Shown here: positions 35,341-47,366 of the stretch, in pieces
Numbering within the stretch: the stretch's first letter is position 1
How the letters are laid out: each line of letters starts with the position of its first letter
Origin: Tillus elongatus
Lineage: Eukaryota; Arthropoda; Insecta; Coleoptera; Cleridae
Length of the DNA stretch: 64,000 bases
Direction of reading: 5' to 3'
NCBI GenBank assembly: GCA_964006375.1
Contig: OZ023267.1
Span: 21,139,739 to 21,203,738 of the forward strand
Notes under the pieces: model-generated
Told to the model about the DNA's origin: nothing
Seen by the model: only the letters and a program-made list of their open reading frames with translations
Database searches by the model: none
Position numbers and translations under genes: made by a program

Positions 35341-36510
35341 TACTTATAAATACTCTATATACTATTGCTTAGAATGGAAGTCCGTTTTCTCCTGATTTTG
35401 AAAATATAATCATAGGTTATATTTAAGTGAACCGTTTAAGAAATATTCCTTGTTCTACAGTAATAATTAATCATTACGGAAAGGTATCCACAGCTGACGG
35501 TTGAATGCCGCCTTGGTTTTCAATCGCCCCTCGCGTATCTTTCCTTCTACGTCGTTTTAAAGTTAAGTGTTAAGATAGCATCTGTTTTTGTTACGCGCAA
35601 GGCCATTTCTATTGGTTAGCGAGAGTGAGAGCTGGGGTTATTATTTCGTCTTTAATAAATTGCGTCATTTCAGTTGTTGTCAACGTATTATCTCCGGCAG
35701 AAGGCTTCTTAGAAAATATATTAATAGGAATTTTTCTTTATGTGAACAAACAGCCGGTTGTGGGTATTTGCACATGCCATCGCTTACCAAGTTCCTTGCT
35801 TCAAAGGCAATAGTTATTTTTATCCTGGCAAAGTTTCATACATATATTTAAATGATTTGTTCTACGGAATTTAAATTAAGGTAGTTATTAGCGTAATTTG
35901 ATCAGATATTTATGAAATTTTGGTACAGCTTTAGGCCATTTATTGACCAGCGTAAAAGTGGAGCATTACAAAGAGCTGCTGGCGACAGAGAGTCGTGGTT
36001 GAGATGGCAAGGCGACCTCGCCTTTGGGTTGTGATAATGATGTGTTTGGCATTAATGTTTGAGCATCCTGTTCATTCGTCGATGCGAATGTTTTAGTTTC
36101 ATTTCAGTTTCATCTGATACTTAACAATAGAGAAAACGATCTCAAGTACACGCCTATCTCATTCTTAATTGGTTATTAGGTTGTTATTTATTGCTACCGA
36201 CTTCCCTTTAATTAATACGTCCGGACTACAAGAGAGGCGCTTGGAGAACGTACTTCTTTGACAAATGTGCTTGCAGTTGATATAATTCCGAATAATTGGA
36301 GGTAAACAGTTGCGATGAGAAAACGAGGAAATCTTATCCATATAACATTAAATCAAGCCTTCTTTTACAGATTTTAGAGAATAAGGTAAAAGAAAATTAT
36401 TAAAGAAGACGAAGGTGCAAAATCAACCGATTTAGGTGACTTTTTTAACGCAAATAAGGTGTAAAGTTAGTTAATGTTTGAACTGACTTGACGTTACTTA
36501 TTCTCAAGTT
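35341..36510. other. No gene recognised
   Basis: Contains the coding-like tail at 35965-36040 that matches 11985-12060. Otherwise unassigned. Confidence 0.35.
35965..36040 (+). other. Coding-like tail shared with 11985-12060
   Basis: RAAGDRESWLRWQGDLAFGL followed by stops; see the partner locus. Confidence 0.4.
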
Positions 36511-36513
36511 ACA

Positions 36514-36640
<127 letters not shown>

Positions 36641-36884
36641 TTGTCAAACTAAAGTAATTTTATCTCCCACAAATTTAAAAATTTTGGTGAAAATATGGGT
36701 TGTTTGGAAAGAATAGCAGTTAAAAAGACATTATGGAATAGCAGAGATTTATGGTAAATGAAGGTGATGGTTGAAGTGCTAGAAGGTGCGAAATAAAAGA
36801 GCAAAATTAATTTAAATTTGGTACGTCAAAATTTGAAGTTTATGGAATTTGGTGTAGGACTGTGAAACTATTTAGGATTCAACC

Positions 36885-37485
36885 TTCTAAATTATGTTAT
36901 ATGATACAGCACAAGTCGCGTAAGACTTATTGTATTAACATAATTTATAATTTTTGCCAATGGAGAGTAGAATTTCTCAACATTTAAATCTATTGCCTTC
37001 TGGACTCGCTCTTGGAATGCTGTCCGTTCCTTGTACTTGCATGTGAATATTGGTATTTTTATTTTTGGCAGTTTAAATGCTGGAAACCTAACCCCTTAAT
37101 AGTGGTGTGTTTGTTTCTTAATTGCTCTTTTCAGCTTAACCATGGCGTTATTGTACCATTGGCTTAGCGTCAAATGAGCTTCATCTAGATTTTCTGATTC
37201 TGTTATTTTATTTATTTACATTATGTTGTCTTCTAGTTTTTTCCATTGCATATCTAATATTTCCATCATGGCTTTATACTTGTTAAGTATAATGTTATCG
37301 TTCATCATTTCTGCTTCTTCTAATTTTTTGATAAAATATTTTACCCGTAATTTTAGTTGTCTCGAACGTCTTGCGATTGTTACTTTTAGTTCCTCCATTG
37401 CTTCCTTAATTTTATTTGATTTAATGAATATTCGTAATTTTTTGTTACCTTGTCTGTTGCCTAGTTCTTTTTTTTTGATTTGGTT
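36885..37485 (-). pseudogene. BEL/Pao-like gag fragment
   Basis: Minus-strand residues include ARRSRQLKLRVKYFIKKLEE, MMEILDMQWKKLEDNI, AHLTLSQWYNNAMVKLKRAI and, after a break, FKLPKIKIPIFTCKYKERTAF with YSPLAKIINYV. The LPKI-IP-F-G-Y--W--F pattern is the DUF1759-type gag start of BEL/Pao retrotransposons. The usual G and W are changed. No protease or RT follows, so this is a 5' remnant. Confidence 0.6.
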
Positions 37486-37575
37486 TATTGGTCGCTTGTG
37501 ACTTATTTTTGCCTTTAACCCTGTATTGGTGCTTTTTTTGGACGCTTGTGTCCTTGATTCGTTTGAATTTGATTT

Positions 37576-37790
37576 GGAACTGACCTTATTTTGGTACTTT
37601 CCTGGGCGCTTGTGTCCTTATTTGACCCTGTATAGGTGCTTTATTTGGAACTGACCTTATTTTGGTACTTTCCTGGACGCTGGTGTCCTGATTTGACCTT
37701 GTATAGGTGCTTTATTTGGAACTGACCTTATTTTGGTACTTTCCTGGACGCTTGTGACCTGTTTGATTTGAATTTGGACGCTTGTGTCCT
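37576..37790. repeat. 71-bp tandem repeat
   Basis: ggaactgaccttattttggt starts at 37576, 37647 and 37718, an exact 71-base period. Partial related units with the gacgcttgtgtcctt word lie on both sides (about 37500-37575 and 37760-37795). Confidence 0.9.
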
Positions 37791-37959
37791 TGATTGCTTT
37801 TACCTAAAATAAAAAGGTATTTGGAGACTTGGGTTAAAGGATGTTTTATAAGGATAATTGATTTTTAGTGAACACTGTATTTCCAATGGCACTTGTTATT
37901 TTTTCGTCAAAGGACCATGTTCTTCAACTGTTGGCTTCGAAGGACCATGTTAAAGAGCT

Positions 37960-38245
37960 GAGGATAATTAGGGAGTAACTTGTAGAACTGGGATAATTTG
38001 GACATAGTAACGATGTAATAAACCTTTAATACATAAAATAAACTTCCTCAATTCTTACAACTAATTTAACCGAATGAATTTAAAACCGAAATCTTTACAT
38101 AATGAATCTTAATTTAAAAAGGCTCTACTTATCTGTACATTATTAAAATCAAAAGTCTCCGATATTGATCTTTACATTTTCAAAGCAAAAGTCTCTCTAA
38201 TGTTTATCAACAACACTACTTATAACCTTGCTTGGTCTACATAAT
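37960..38245 (+). repeat. Dispersed repeat shared with 11560-11865
   Basis: Same blocks in the same order; see that entry. Confidence 0.55.
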
Positions 38246-38559
38246 CCATAAATTGCAAACCTCAGCAGTCAGCATTCCTTGTACTGTACACTACAATTCC
38301 AATTTGTTTATTATTTAGATAAATATGTAATATTATTTCAATGCCAATGTTTATGATAGATGTGTGACCTACTTCTACATGAAATATTACATTAGTTGTT
38401 GTAGCGACTTTTCCTATAACTAATTTTTAATTACAATTTGAATGATATTAAAAACTATATTTTCACGATAAGGAATGCCCTCTTATATAGTTTTCTGTTC
38501 TATGAACATACATACTATAAAATATTTAAAACAAATAAACGAAAACTGTTTACACTACA

Positions 38560-38737
38560 TGTTCAAACTGAAAACCCTCAGCGGCTTGACAATATCCCAA
38601 TCTATCGACAAATGACGCTAAAACGTTTTGAATGATTTCTTCTGTTACTTACGACAGTTCTTATTCGATCTTTCAGGTCCCATAAAGATTGAGGAAGGTT
38701 CTCATATACCACCGATTTCAAATGAGCCCGAAGGAAA
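38560..38737 (-). pseudogene. mariner-like transposase C-terminal remnant
   Basis: On the minus strand HYFLRAHLKSVVYENLPQSL and WDLKDRIRTVVSN resemble the part of a mariner transposase that follows the third catalytic Asp (FLWGHLKS-VYE). After a break the frame gives YCQAAEGFQFEHV, a typical C-terminus. Upstream of it on the same strand lies the 181-bp array, made of the preceding part of this gene. Confidence 0.7.
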
Positions 38738-39998
38738 TAGTGCAAAATAAAACTTGTGACGGCGCCGGCCATTCTGTGTATTTTCTCCTCTTCACCAATC
38801 TTTGCGAAATTACTTGAGTTAGATAGTGTCTGACCTTAAGAGCACAGTGAGGTAAAACATCATCCTGCTAATACCAAATGCTATCAGTCGTTTTATTTGT
38901 GATAGTGTTTCAACGGAGATACTGCAAAATAAAACTGGTGACGGCGCCGGCCATTCTATGTATCTTCTTCTCTTCACCAATCTTTGCGAAATTACTTGAG
39001 TTATATAGTGTCTGACCTTAAGAGCACAGTGAGGTAAAACATCATCCTGCTGATACCAAATGCTATCAATCGTTTTATTTGTGATAGTGTTTCAACGGAG
39101 ATACTGCCAAATAAAACTGGTGACGGCGCCAGCCATTCTGTGTATCTTCTCCTCTTCACCAATCTTTGCGAAATGACTTGAGTTATATAGTGTCTGACGT
39201 TAAGAGCACAGTGAGGTAAAACATCATCCTGCTGATACCAAATGCTATCAATCGTTTTATTGGTGATAGTGTTTCAACGGAGATACTGAAAAATAAAACT
39301 GGTGATGGCGTCGGCCATTCTGTGTATCTTCTCCTCTTCACCAATCTTTGCGAAATTACTTGAGTTAGATAGTGTCTGACCTTAAGAGCACAGTGAGGTT
39401 AACATCATCCTGCTGATACCAAATGCTATCAATCGTTTTATTTGTGATAGTGTTTCAACGGAGATACTGCAAAATAAAACTGGTGACGGCGCCGGCCATT
39501 CTACGTATCTTCTTCTCTTCACCAATCTTTGCGAAATTACTTGAGTTAGATAGTGTCTGACCTTAAGAGCACAGTGAGGTTAACATCATCCTGCTGATAC
39601 CAAATGCTATCAATCGTTTTATTTGTGATAGTGTTTCAACGGAGATACTGCAAAATAAAACTGGTGACGGCGCCGGCCATTCTACGTATCTTCTTCTCTT
39701 CACCAATCTTTGCGAAATTACTTGAGTTAGATAGTGTCTGACCTTAAGAGCACAGTGAGGTTAACATCATCCTGCTGATACCAAATGCTATCAATCGTTT
39801 TATTTGTGATAGTGTTTCAACAGAGATACTGCAAAATAAAACTGGTGACGGCGCCGGCCATTCTATGTATCTTCTTCTCTTCACCAATCTTTGCGAAATT
39901 ACTTGAGATAGATAGTGACTGATTTTAAGAGCATAGTGAGGTGAAACACCATACTTGAGATACCAAATGCTATGAGTCGTTTTATTTGTGATGGTGTT
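38738..39998 (-). repeat. 181-bp tandem array derived from a transposase gene
   Basis: Seven copies with a period of 181-182 bases; the ggcgccggccattct-type block recurs at about 38761, 38943, 39125, 39307, 39488, 39669 and 39850. Minus-strand translation of each unit gives IWYQQDDVLPHCALKVRHYL and later TEWPAPSPVLF. These match the YQQDGAPPH second catalytic motif and the WPARSPDL region of a mariner transposase. The rightmost unit is most divergent and reads GVSPHYALKI. Period 181 is not divisible by three, so the array is not one frame. Confidence 0.85.
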
Positions 39999-40009
39999 TC
40001 TAATTTACT

Positions 40010-41950
40010 TCTCGCCTACTATTTTCGCAAAAATTACCAAATACACAGATAAACATCAAATTTATCTTTATATGTACTCAATAGCTCGGAATAGAAAGAA
40101 CTCTCACAGTTGCCGATAGGCTTGAAATAGCAATTGATATTATTGATTTGTAATCAATTCTTGGGTTATTAAGTTTGAAGACACAACTATTGTACATTTT
40201 TAAACATTTGTATATTTGGGGAAGGTAGTGTCGGCTCGTCAGATGACAGGGATGAAGCGCTGCTTCACCTGTATTTTTCGGTTAAGCTAAAATTTTTTAA
40301 TCAAAATCCACCATAATTTTATTATTATTTTTTTCATTCGCTCAAATTAATTTGGTACAACCACATAAAAATTTATTGTTACGTCGCGCTGTAGTTGATA
40401 ATGTATTTTTTTAGTAATTTATGATACGATATAATTTGCAAGCCCACCCCTGATCACCGGATTAAATGTATCAACGCGCAGTGCTTACGTATTGCAGACC
40501 ACAGACTACTGTATAGAGCGTCAAGTAACTGCAGACTGACTGAGCCAAATTCCTTCGTACACAAATGCTGCGTCTGTTCGGGATGCTTGCATGAGACGGT
40601 TGCTATGGCAACGGCACGCACACTGGTAGGTTGGTATTTTTGAGTCTCACAAAAGTGATGCAGAGTTCTGAGCCTGCTTCAAAGCTAGTCCCTGTCGTTT
40701 ATTTAGATTTATTCGGATCGTCAGAGGCGTATTTTTTATTTTTACTATGGTGCCGTTAAATAATCTGGTATATGTCATTTAAAGACTTTGAAAAGCTGGA
40801 TATTTCATGTTTCTTTTTGGTGAGTAGAACTGATTTGTTTGTTTTCACCTCTAAAAGAATAATTTTAAAATAATAAAATATTAGATATAAAATTTCAAGT
40901 TGTAAAGAAAGAGAAGGACATTGAATTTGAAAAAGAATATACTTGTAGCTCTTCCCACTATATTACCGTATGCGTGCGTGTACAGTAGCTGTACAGTGTC
41001 CTCTCATCGAATATTCCTAGACATTATTCCGTGTGAAAGTTTATATTTTTGTACAAATGGATTTTTCATTTAAATACTGAAGTGCCAGGAGAACGCGTGA
41101 CCTTGAAAATAAATAAAAAATGTATGCGGCGCGGGAGGGAGGAGGGTCCTTCTGGACCCCCCTTTAGGGCCGCGCAGATTCTGCTTCACTTACTCACAAA
41201 GTCACGAGCCGCTACTGCTATTAGCAGGATACGAAAATGGTTAAATTGTTAAGCCCTTTTTATGGTCAGTTGCATATTTTCTAATTATTTGTTAAAAACA
41301 ATATCAAATAAGAAATCTCCACTTTAAATTTAATTGGAAAGTTAAAAAATTCAGTTAATCTTGACCCTTTCAATCTTCAAGTTATCAGCTTCAGATTAAT
41401 CATCCTGACATCTCAGTTTCCGAATCAGAGTCACAGGCTAATTAGATTTTTATGATGTCGACAGTAGTGTGACAAGTTGATTGGCTAATAATCAATTACT
41501 CAGCATCAGAGGATGTGAACCAAGAGTTGGCCACATTATAAAAACATTGTAGGCGGCAGATAATATCGAGTCTGAGAGGGAAATGGTGGAAAGAAGGGAG
41601 GCTAGAGACGACAGCTGGCTGCACAGTCGCGCTCTATGATTTAGTACGGTTTCTGATTACAATTTGATGATTGTTCCTCTCTCGCTATTCTTCATATAAC
41701 ATTATACACGCCCAAGTTAAGAAAAGTGGCCAAGACATTAATGGTAAAGTTAACTTTCATGAAATATTAAATTCATAAAACGTTATGACGGCACTGAATG
41801 CGTACTTCAAAGTATCCTGGATCGTAAACTGGACGACGCAATATTACCCCATCTGCTTTTACATCTCCCCCATCAAACTAAATTATTTCATGTTATATTT
41901 ACTTATGTATGTACATTTCTACATGACCTTGTAATTTAATATAAATATAA
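40010..41950. other. No gene recognised
   Basis: Nearly 2 kb without a recognised family. A GC-rich patch at about 41110-41220 stands out. A hAT-type origin for 40224-41230 was considered but not supported. Confidence 0.35.
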
Positions 41951-42019
41951 ATTGTTGTTTCATGGAATATTTGCTCTAAAGTGGTCTATAATCCAGGGAG
42001 TGTTCGAAAATTTCGCTAT

Positions 42020-42300
42020 GTGTGACGGGTCTTGTTGGTATTTTAACTTTACCTTAGCCAGGTACTTGCCCGTTACAATTTGGCAGGTTGACTGCCACGG
42101 CAGACACTGGTATCTGCCATTGAACTTATCTGTGGTGCCACAGGCAGACTACCGTATCTGCTAAGCTACCCACTACAAAACTTGCTGTAGCTCAGTCGTG
42201 TCTGCAAACACGATAGTAAAACCATAGCATAGTAATAAATTTGTATTTAATAAATACAGTACGTATTTTTAATTAGACAAAAAATTACATTTCAATTAAA
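42020..42300. other. Possible piggyBac-end related sequence
   Basis: A ggcagacactggtatctgcc block resembles the inverse of sequence at about 45640-45700 (ggcagacaccagtgtctgc). The two could be outer parts of the interrupted piggyBac element. Weak. Confidence 0.35.
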
Positions 42301-42306
42301 AACATT

Positions 42307-42957
42307 CTTTTTTTTATTTCAACAACACACCACGAGCGCTCACAGCCTTAATACTATCGTACCGTGGGTGTCGACAAGGAGAAAGAGGCAACTTTTTAAT
42401 TCTGGACTTGAAGATTTGGAGGTTCGGAGGAGAAGGAAAAATATGTGCCGGCAAGGAATTCCACAACTTGGAAGTCGTCGGGACAAAAGAGCGGGCATAA
42501 CAAGATGTTCTATGTCTGGTGACCTGGACAGTAAAAGGGTGCATTCGCTCTGTTCCACTGGTAGATATGTTGGGGCAGCAGGTGGAGGAACTATGAAAAA
42601 AAGCTCCTCTGAGCAATGCCCGTGCAGATATCTATAAAAGAAAGAGAGGTCAGGTCAGGTCAGGTCAGGTCATAAAAATAAGGTTAATTGCAGACATGTG
42701 TTTGGGTGAGGGTAGGGTCACCGATGAGACGTATAGCGCTCTTCTGAATGGAGTCCAGGTTAGCGGGTGTAGAAGCGGCAGCGGCACCCCACATGTGGGT
42801 GCAGTATTCGAGGTTTGGTCTTATTTGTGAAGTATATAAGGTATAGAGATTACCTGGTGAAAACTATTTGCGAGCCCGGAAGAGGAAACCTAATTTCTTA
42901 GCAGCCGCTTCTGCAATTGATGTGGCATGTTGGTGCCAATTAAGATTTCGATTCGAT
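42307..42957 (-). mobile_element. 5'-truncated CR1 LINE inserted in piggyBac
   Basis: Matches the 3' part of the CR1 copy at 59942-60600, from the NLNWHQHA codons through YTLYTSQIRPNLEY-like sequence and the GTERMHPFTVQVTRHRTSC tail, to the tttcaacaacacaccacgag end. A pentanucleotide array (gtcag)n replaces the (GA)n found in the other copy. 5' truncation is normal for LINE insertion. Confidence 0.8.
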
Positions 42958-43955
42958 ATTTGCCAGTTCCATGCTCGTATAGAAATTATCAGTTATCACT
43001 GTACGCCCAGAATCAAGAAGAGGACTCGATAATTTAAGAACATCAGTTGCAAGTGAATTCTGCCTTTCTTGTGTTTTTTCAATGTATATTGACAAGTTCC
43101 AGGTATACCTTGTTTCGCAACACAACTTAAATAATGTAATTCCATATCTGTGGGTTTTTTTAGGCAAGTACTGTTTCATTAAGAGACGCCCCTGGAACGG
43201 AACCATACCTTCATCGATACAGAATATCTTGCCAGGAGTATACATGAGCTGGAAGTTTACTACACACATATTTACCAATTTTTGAATTTAATGTAATCTG
43301 TCATTGGGTGGGCATGTTTCATTGTAATCACAATGTAGAGCTTGTAATAATAATTGAAATCGATTCCTACTTATTATATTTCTGGCGACATCATTTCTAT
43401 ATAACGTGTTTGTGAACCAGTAATTTTCTATTAAAGGCAATTTTACCAATACCATGTAACCAATCACACCCAAGAAACGTTTGATCTCGTTTCTGCTAGT
43501 AGGCTCCAATTTATGCCAACGAGATGAGCTTGCTGTATCTGGTTCATTTGTTAGTTTTTGTGTGGCATAGAGATTTGTTTGTTCTGCTATGTGATCAAAA
43601 ATAGCATTGTCTACCAAGGCACTATAGTATTCATAAGGTGTTGCGTCTTTCATCTGAACAAGAACTGCAGAATTGATAACTGTTGTAGTACTTGAAAAAC
43701 TGAATTTCTGCTGCCGATCTGTAGAAATCGACCACATGTTACTCAATGCTTGTTGCGTTTCTAATAAGAAAGTTTTCTCATCCTATTTGGCGTTCTCTCC
43801 TAGTTAATGTGGGGAAGGAAGTGGTGAAAATTGTGCCACTTCAATGTCCGAATCGACATGCTGCATATGGAACGGATATGGCTCAGAATGAGGAATTTCT
43901 GTTTCAGATTGAATTTCATTTTCATTAGCTGATAAATCAGATTCTGATTCATTTG
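42950..43955 (-). pseudogene. piggyBac transposase, main part
   Basis: 43288-43746 encodes the N-terminal half of the DDE_Tnp_1_7 domain (WHKLEPTSRNEIKRFLGVIGYM, NRFQLLLQALHCD). 42940-43278 in another frame encodes IFCIDEGMVPFQGR with the first catalytic Asp and RTVITDNFYTSMELA with the second. The acidic N-terminal tail is at 43804-43955. The region after the second Asp, including the third Asp and the cysteine-rich C-terminus, is missing; a CR1 LINE takes its place. Confidence 0.85.
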
Positions 43956-45231
43956 AGGGAATAATAATAATAATAATCTTTATTGGTCTTTTTGCTACAA
44001 AATCCAGTAGATAAGACATGTCAGGATTAGATAAAAATACCAGAAAATAAGAAAAACAAACACAAATATCACAGACAACAGACATCTTCCTCTACAAAAA
44101 TAAAAACCATAATCTTAAAATGTCCAAAATTTCAAATCATCTAACAACAAGCTTTTCATAAACCTAAAACACTCTGAAATCTAATTTAAAAAGTACCGTT
44201 TCATACAATTATAAAATAACTAATCGGAATATCTTAGGGATATACTCTAAAAAAATCTAAAATACAATTAAACAAGCAACTTAAAAAAAGCCACACATAT
44301 ATACACAATATATACAAGTACGCAATAAATGTAAAAAACAAATTACATCGCCAAAAACAAACATCACATAAATACAGATTAAATTTTTTTGCAGTTTGTA
44401 ATGGATAAAAATTCACCGATGCTATAAAAACAATGTTTCAGTAGATAGCTCTTCAAGCTTTTTATAAAACAATCTGACGAGTCCCCTTTAACATTCTCTG
44501 GTAATCTGTTATAAAGATAACAGCCAGAGTAAGCTGGTGGCTTCTTGTAAAACTCATGCCTAGGAAGTTTTAAGTGAAACGTCCCTTATCTTCTAGTGTG
44601 ATAGTGATGCACATTATAATTTTTTATATACGAGTCTTTGTTTCTATGTATATACGTTAGTAAACGTAGTAAATATATAGATGCCATAGTCAGAATGCAA
44701 TTCTATTTAAAAATATCACGACATGACTGGTCGTATGGCAGATTAAATATTAGTCTCAAAATCCGCTTCTGAATAACGAAGACTCTATGTATCTCTGTTT
44801 CCTGTCCCCAGACCACTATGTTATAGGACAGACGAGAATACACCATTGCATAATATATATTTAATAGGTTTGTGGTGTTAAGGCTGTTTTTAAGATTAAT
44901 AATTACATAAAAGGCCCCATTGAGTTTCTTACATAAGTTGTCTATTTGGTAGCTGAATGTCATCCTACTGTCAACATCTGTGCCCAAAAATTTTACACAG
45001 CTTTCGTTTCTTATAACTTCATTATTTATCTGCAGATTAATACTTTTAAGCTTCTCGTTAGAGTGTACGTTATGTGTTTACATATAGACCGTCTTTTGAT
45101 AATTGATTATTAATCTGTTTCTATAACACCATTCTTGAAAACAATGCAATACCGAGTTTGCTTTTTGCTCAACATCCCCCACAGTCCTACCACTCACAAC
45201 AATCGAAGTGTCGTCAACATACATAAATATA
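43956..45231 (-). mobile_element. 5'-truncated LINE nested in piggyBac
   Basis: Starts within RT at MYVDDTSIVVSGRTVGDVEQ (about 45230), continues FQEWCYRNRLIINYQK, then KFLGTDVDSRMTFSYQIDNL and VYSRLSYNIVVWG (44703-44987). It ends in ccaataaag and (ATT)n at 43958-43972. Interrupts the piggyBac N-terminal frame: the two halves lie on either side in the same orientation. Jockey/CR1-like by the thumb-domain pattern. Confidence 0.8.
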
Positions 45232-45430
45232 CGCCGAATCTTTTACAGAATCAGTGGAACTAAAATCATTATCAGATGAGGATGATGATTCACTAAATTC
45301 TAAGAAAATAATACGGAAATTATTTGCCGCACAGAATACCTGATATAAAACTCACTTATAATCGGAGATTTAGATTCCATTGCCCGTTTCATAATTGTTT
45401 TTGTCATTTGAGTAACATTTTCCATTTTCC
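45232..45430 (-). pseudogene. piggyBac transposase N-terminal end
   Basis: Minus strand starts MENVTQMTKTIMKRAMESKS and proceeds to an acidic serine-rich stretch, as in piggyBac N-termini. It is separated from the rest by the nested LINE. Confidence 0.65.
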
Positions 45431-45714
45431 ACTACTTGTTATCACAAAAAGAAACAACTAAAAACAAATTAAATGTCCTAATTATAACAAGAAAACACAC
45501 AAGAGACGCTGGGTCAACCACTAGAGTAACTAGAGTAGCCTTCTATTTGAACGAACAAGCAGCCTGTTATATGGAGGAACGAGCAGACAAGCACAGACGT
45601 GAAAACCGGTGTCTGCAATTTTGTGTCTGCAAATAGGTTTCCAGGAAAAAGATTACCCAAAACTAAAATGGCAGACACCAGTGTCTGCTTTAAAAAATTA
45701 TTAATTATAACTTA

Positions 45715-47031
45715 AAGGACTTAAAGAACAGGATATCAACCAAGCAGCATGGTTTTGTTGCTGGGCGCTCAACTGTGACAAACTTGTTGTTGTTCACTCA
45801 GTCCATAGCCGAGTCAATTGACGCAGGTAAACAGTCGGCTATTATATATACGGATATGTCCAAAGCATTTGACAGAGTTGATCATTCTGTTCTACTGTCC
45901 AAGTTATCAGCCATCGGGTTCGCTGAGGATCTGGTTCAACTTTTCTGCTCATATTTGACCAACCGTGTACATTATGTAGAATATATGGGATTTAGATCCA
46001 AACACTATACTCCTGTGTCAGGCGTACCACAAGGTTCGAACCTGGGTCATCTACTATTTATTATTTTCATTAACGACCTCTGTGATCGTATATCTTCTGA
46101 GTGTTTACTGTATGCTGACGACTTAAACATTTTTCGTCGGATAGACCCACTGAGGGACTGTCTTGTGTTGCAGGATGATTTGGTTGGTCTTCAGAATTGG
46201 TGTCATAAAAATATGCTGCAACTCAATATAAGTAAATGTACTGCAGTGACCTATTCTAGGAGGGTTGCCAATATCAATTTTAATTATGCTTTACAGGCGA
46301 GTGTTTTGCATAGGAGTGATAGCAGTAGAGATTTTGGTGTTGTTTTTAACCGAAAACTTTGTTTTGACCTTCATATTCAGGCATCAGTATCAGAAGCTAT
46401 GAGGTCTCTAGGTTTTGTCATTAGAGTCTGTAGGGATTTCAGTGGAACCGAGTGCATAAAATGTTGTATAGCACATTGGTGAGAGCTAGGCTTGAATACG
46501 CTAGTTAAGTTTGGTCCCCTTTATACCCATGCTATAAGGATGTCATCGAAAGAGTTCAGAAAATATACCTCTTACAGGTTGGATGGTGTCTATCCATCGC
46601 GGGACACACCGTATCAGCAGTTTCTTGACAGATATAACGTGACCTCTGGAGGCCAGAAGGGTTTACTCTGTGGTTGGTTTTCTACAGAAATTGTTGTGGA
46701 ATAGGGTTGATTCGCCTAAGCTGCTATCACAGATCAATTGAGGGTGCCGACTCTGTGGACGAGGAACAGTAACAGAACGGACATGATGGTCAAATCGCCG
46801 ATGTATCAGATGCGCAAGTTTGCTAATCAAGTTTGCATTGTCAGTGGTGCTGATATGTGATAGTGCATCTGAGGTGTCGGCACATATAATGTGCAATATC
46901 CATCTGTTTTTCTCCATGTAGTTTAGTGTATTTTATTTCTATTTTCTTTTGTAACTGTTAGTTAAGTATCCTATTTTATGGATTTTTTCTGTTGGGTTGT
47001 AATTGATTTAATAAATAAAATAAATAAAAGT
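45715..47031 (+). mobile_element. LINE, 5' truncated, with AATAA tail
   Basis: The long frame 45775-46482 carries RT blocks STKQHGFVAGRSTVTNLL (upstream part), IIYTDMSKAFDRVDH with the first catalytic Asp, SGVPQGSNLGHLLFIIFIND and LLYADDLNIF. Thumb and C-terminal sequence follow in broken frames to about 46900. The 3' end is a run of aataa units at about 47005-47031. Jockey/CR1-like. Endonuclease missing. Confidence 0.85.
45775..46482 (+). pseudogene. LINE reverse transcriptase, open segment
   Basis: 236 codons open. All RT catalytic aspartates (DMSKAFD and YADD) are intact. The frame ends at a stop before the thumb. This is the best-preserved LINE RT segment in the window. Confidence 0.85.
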
Positions 47032-47366
47032 GGATTAAAACGAAAAATAAACATCGTATTGAAAAACTACATATCTTGTATGATAAAGCAAAACATGGAA
47101 ATTCGAATTTTGACATTTTCTAACAATACCTCTTGGCAGTCAACCTGTTAAGCCAACTAAAATAAACTAATTCTTTAGCGTAATCAACCTTCTAATGAAT
47201 GCTCTAATAATGATCAGATATACCCACAAGGGAACTAGTTAAGAGGAAAAATGAAGCCAATAGGTGAGCTCAACTTGAATATATTGTAAATGGTGTTGTT
47301 CTTGTGTAGCTCTTTAGGTGGAACACCAGCTCTCATATACAATGTATTTTAGGTGACAGTGATATA

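Noticed and set aside
38738..39998. CRISPR-like array
   Set aside because: Repeats are contiguous 181-bp units without unique spacers, and the context is animal transposon DNA.
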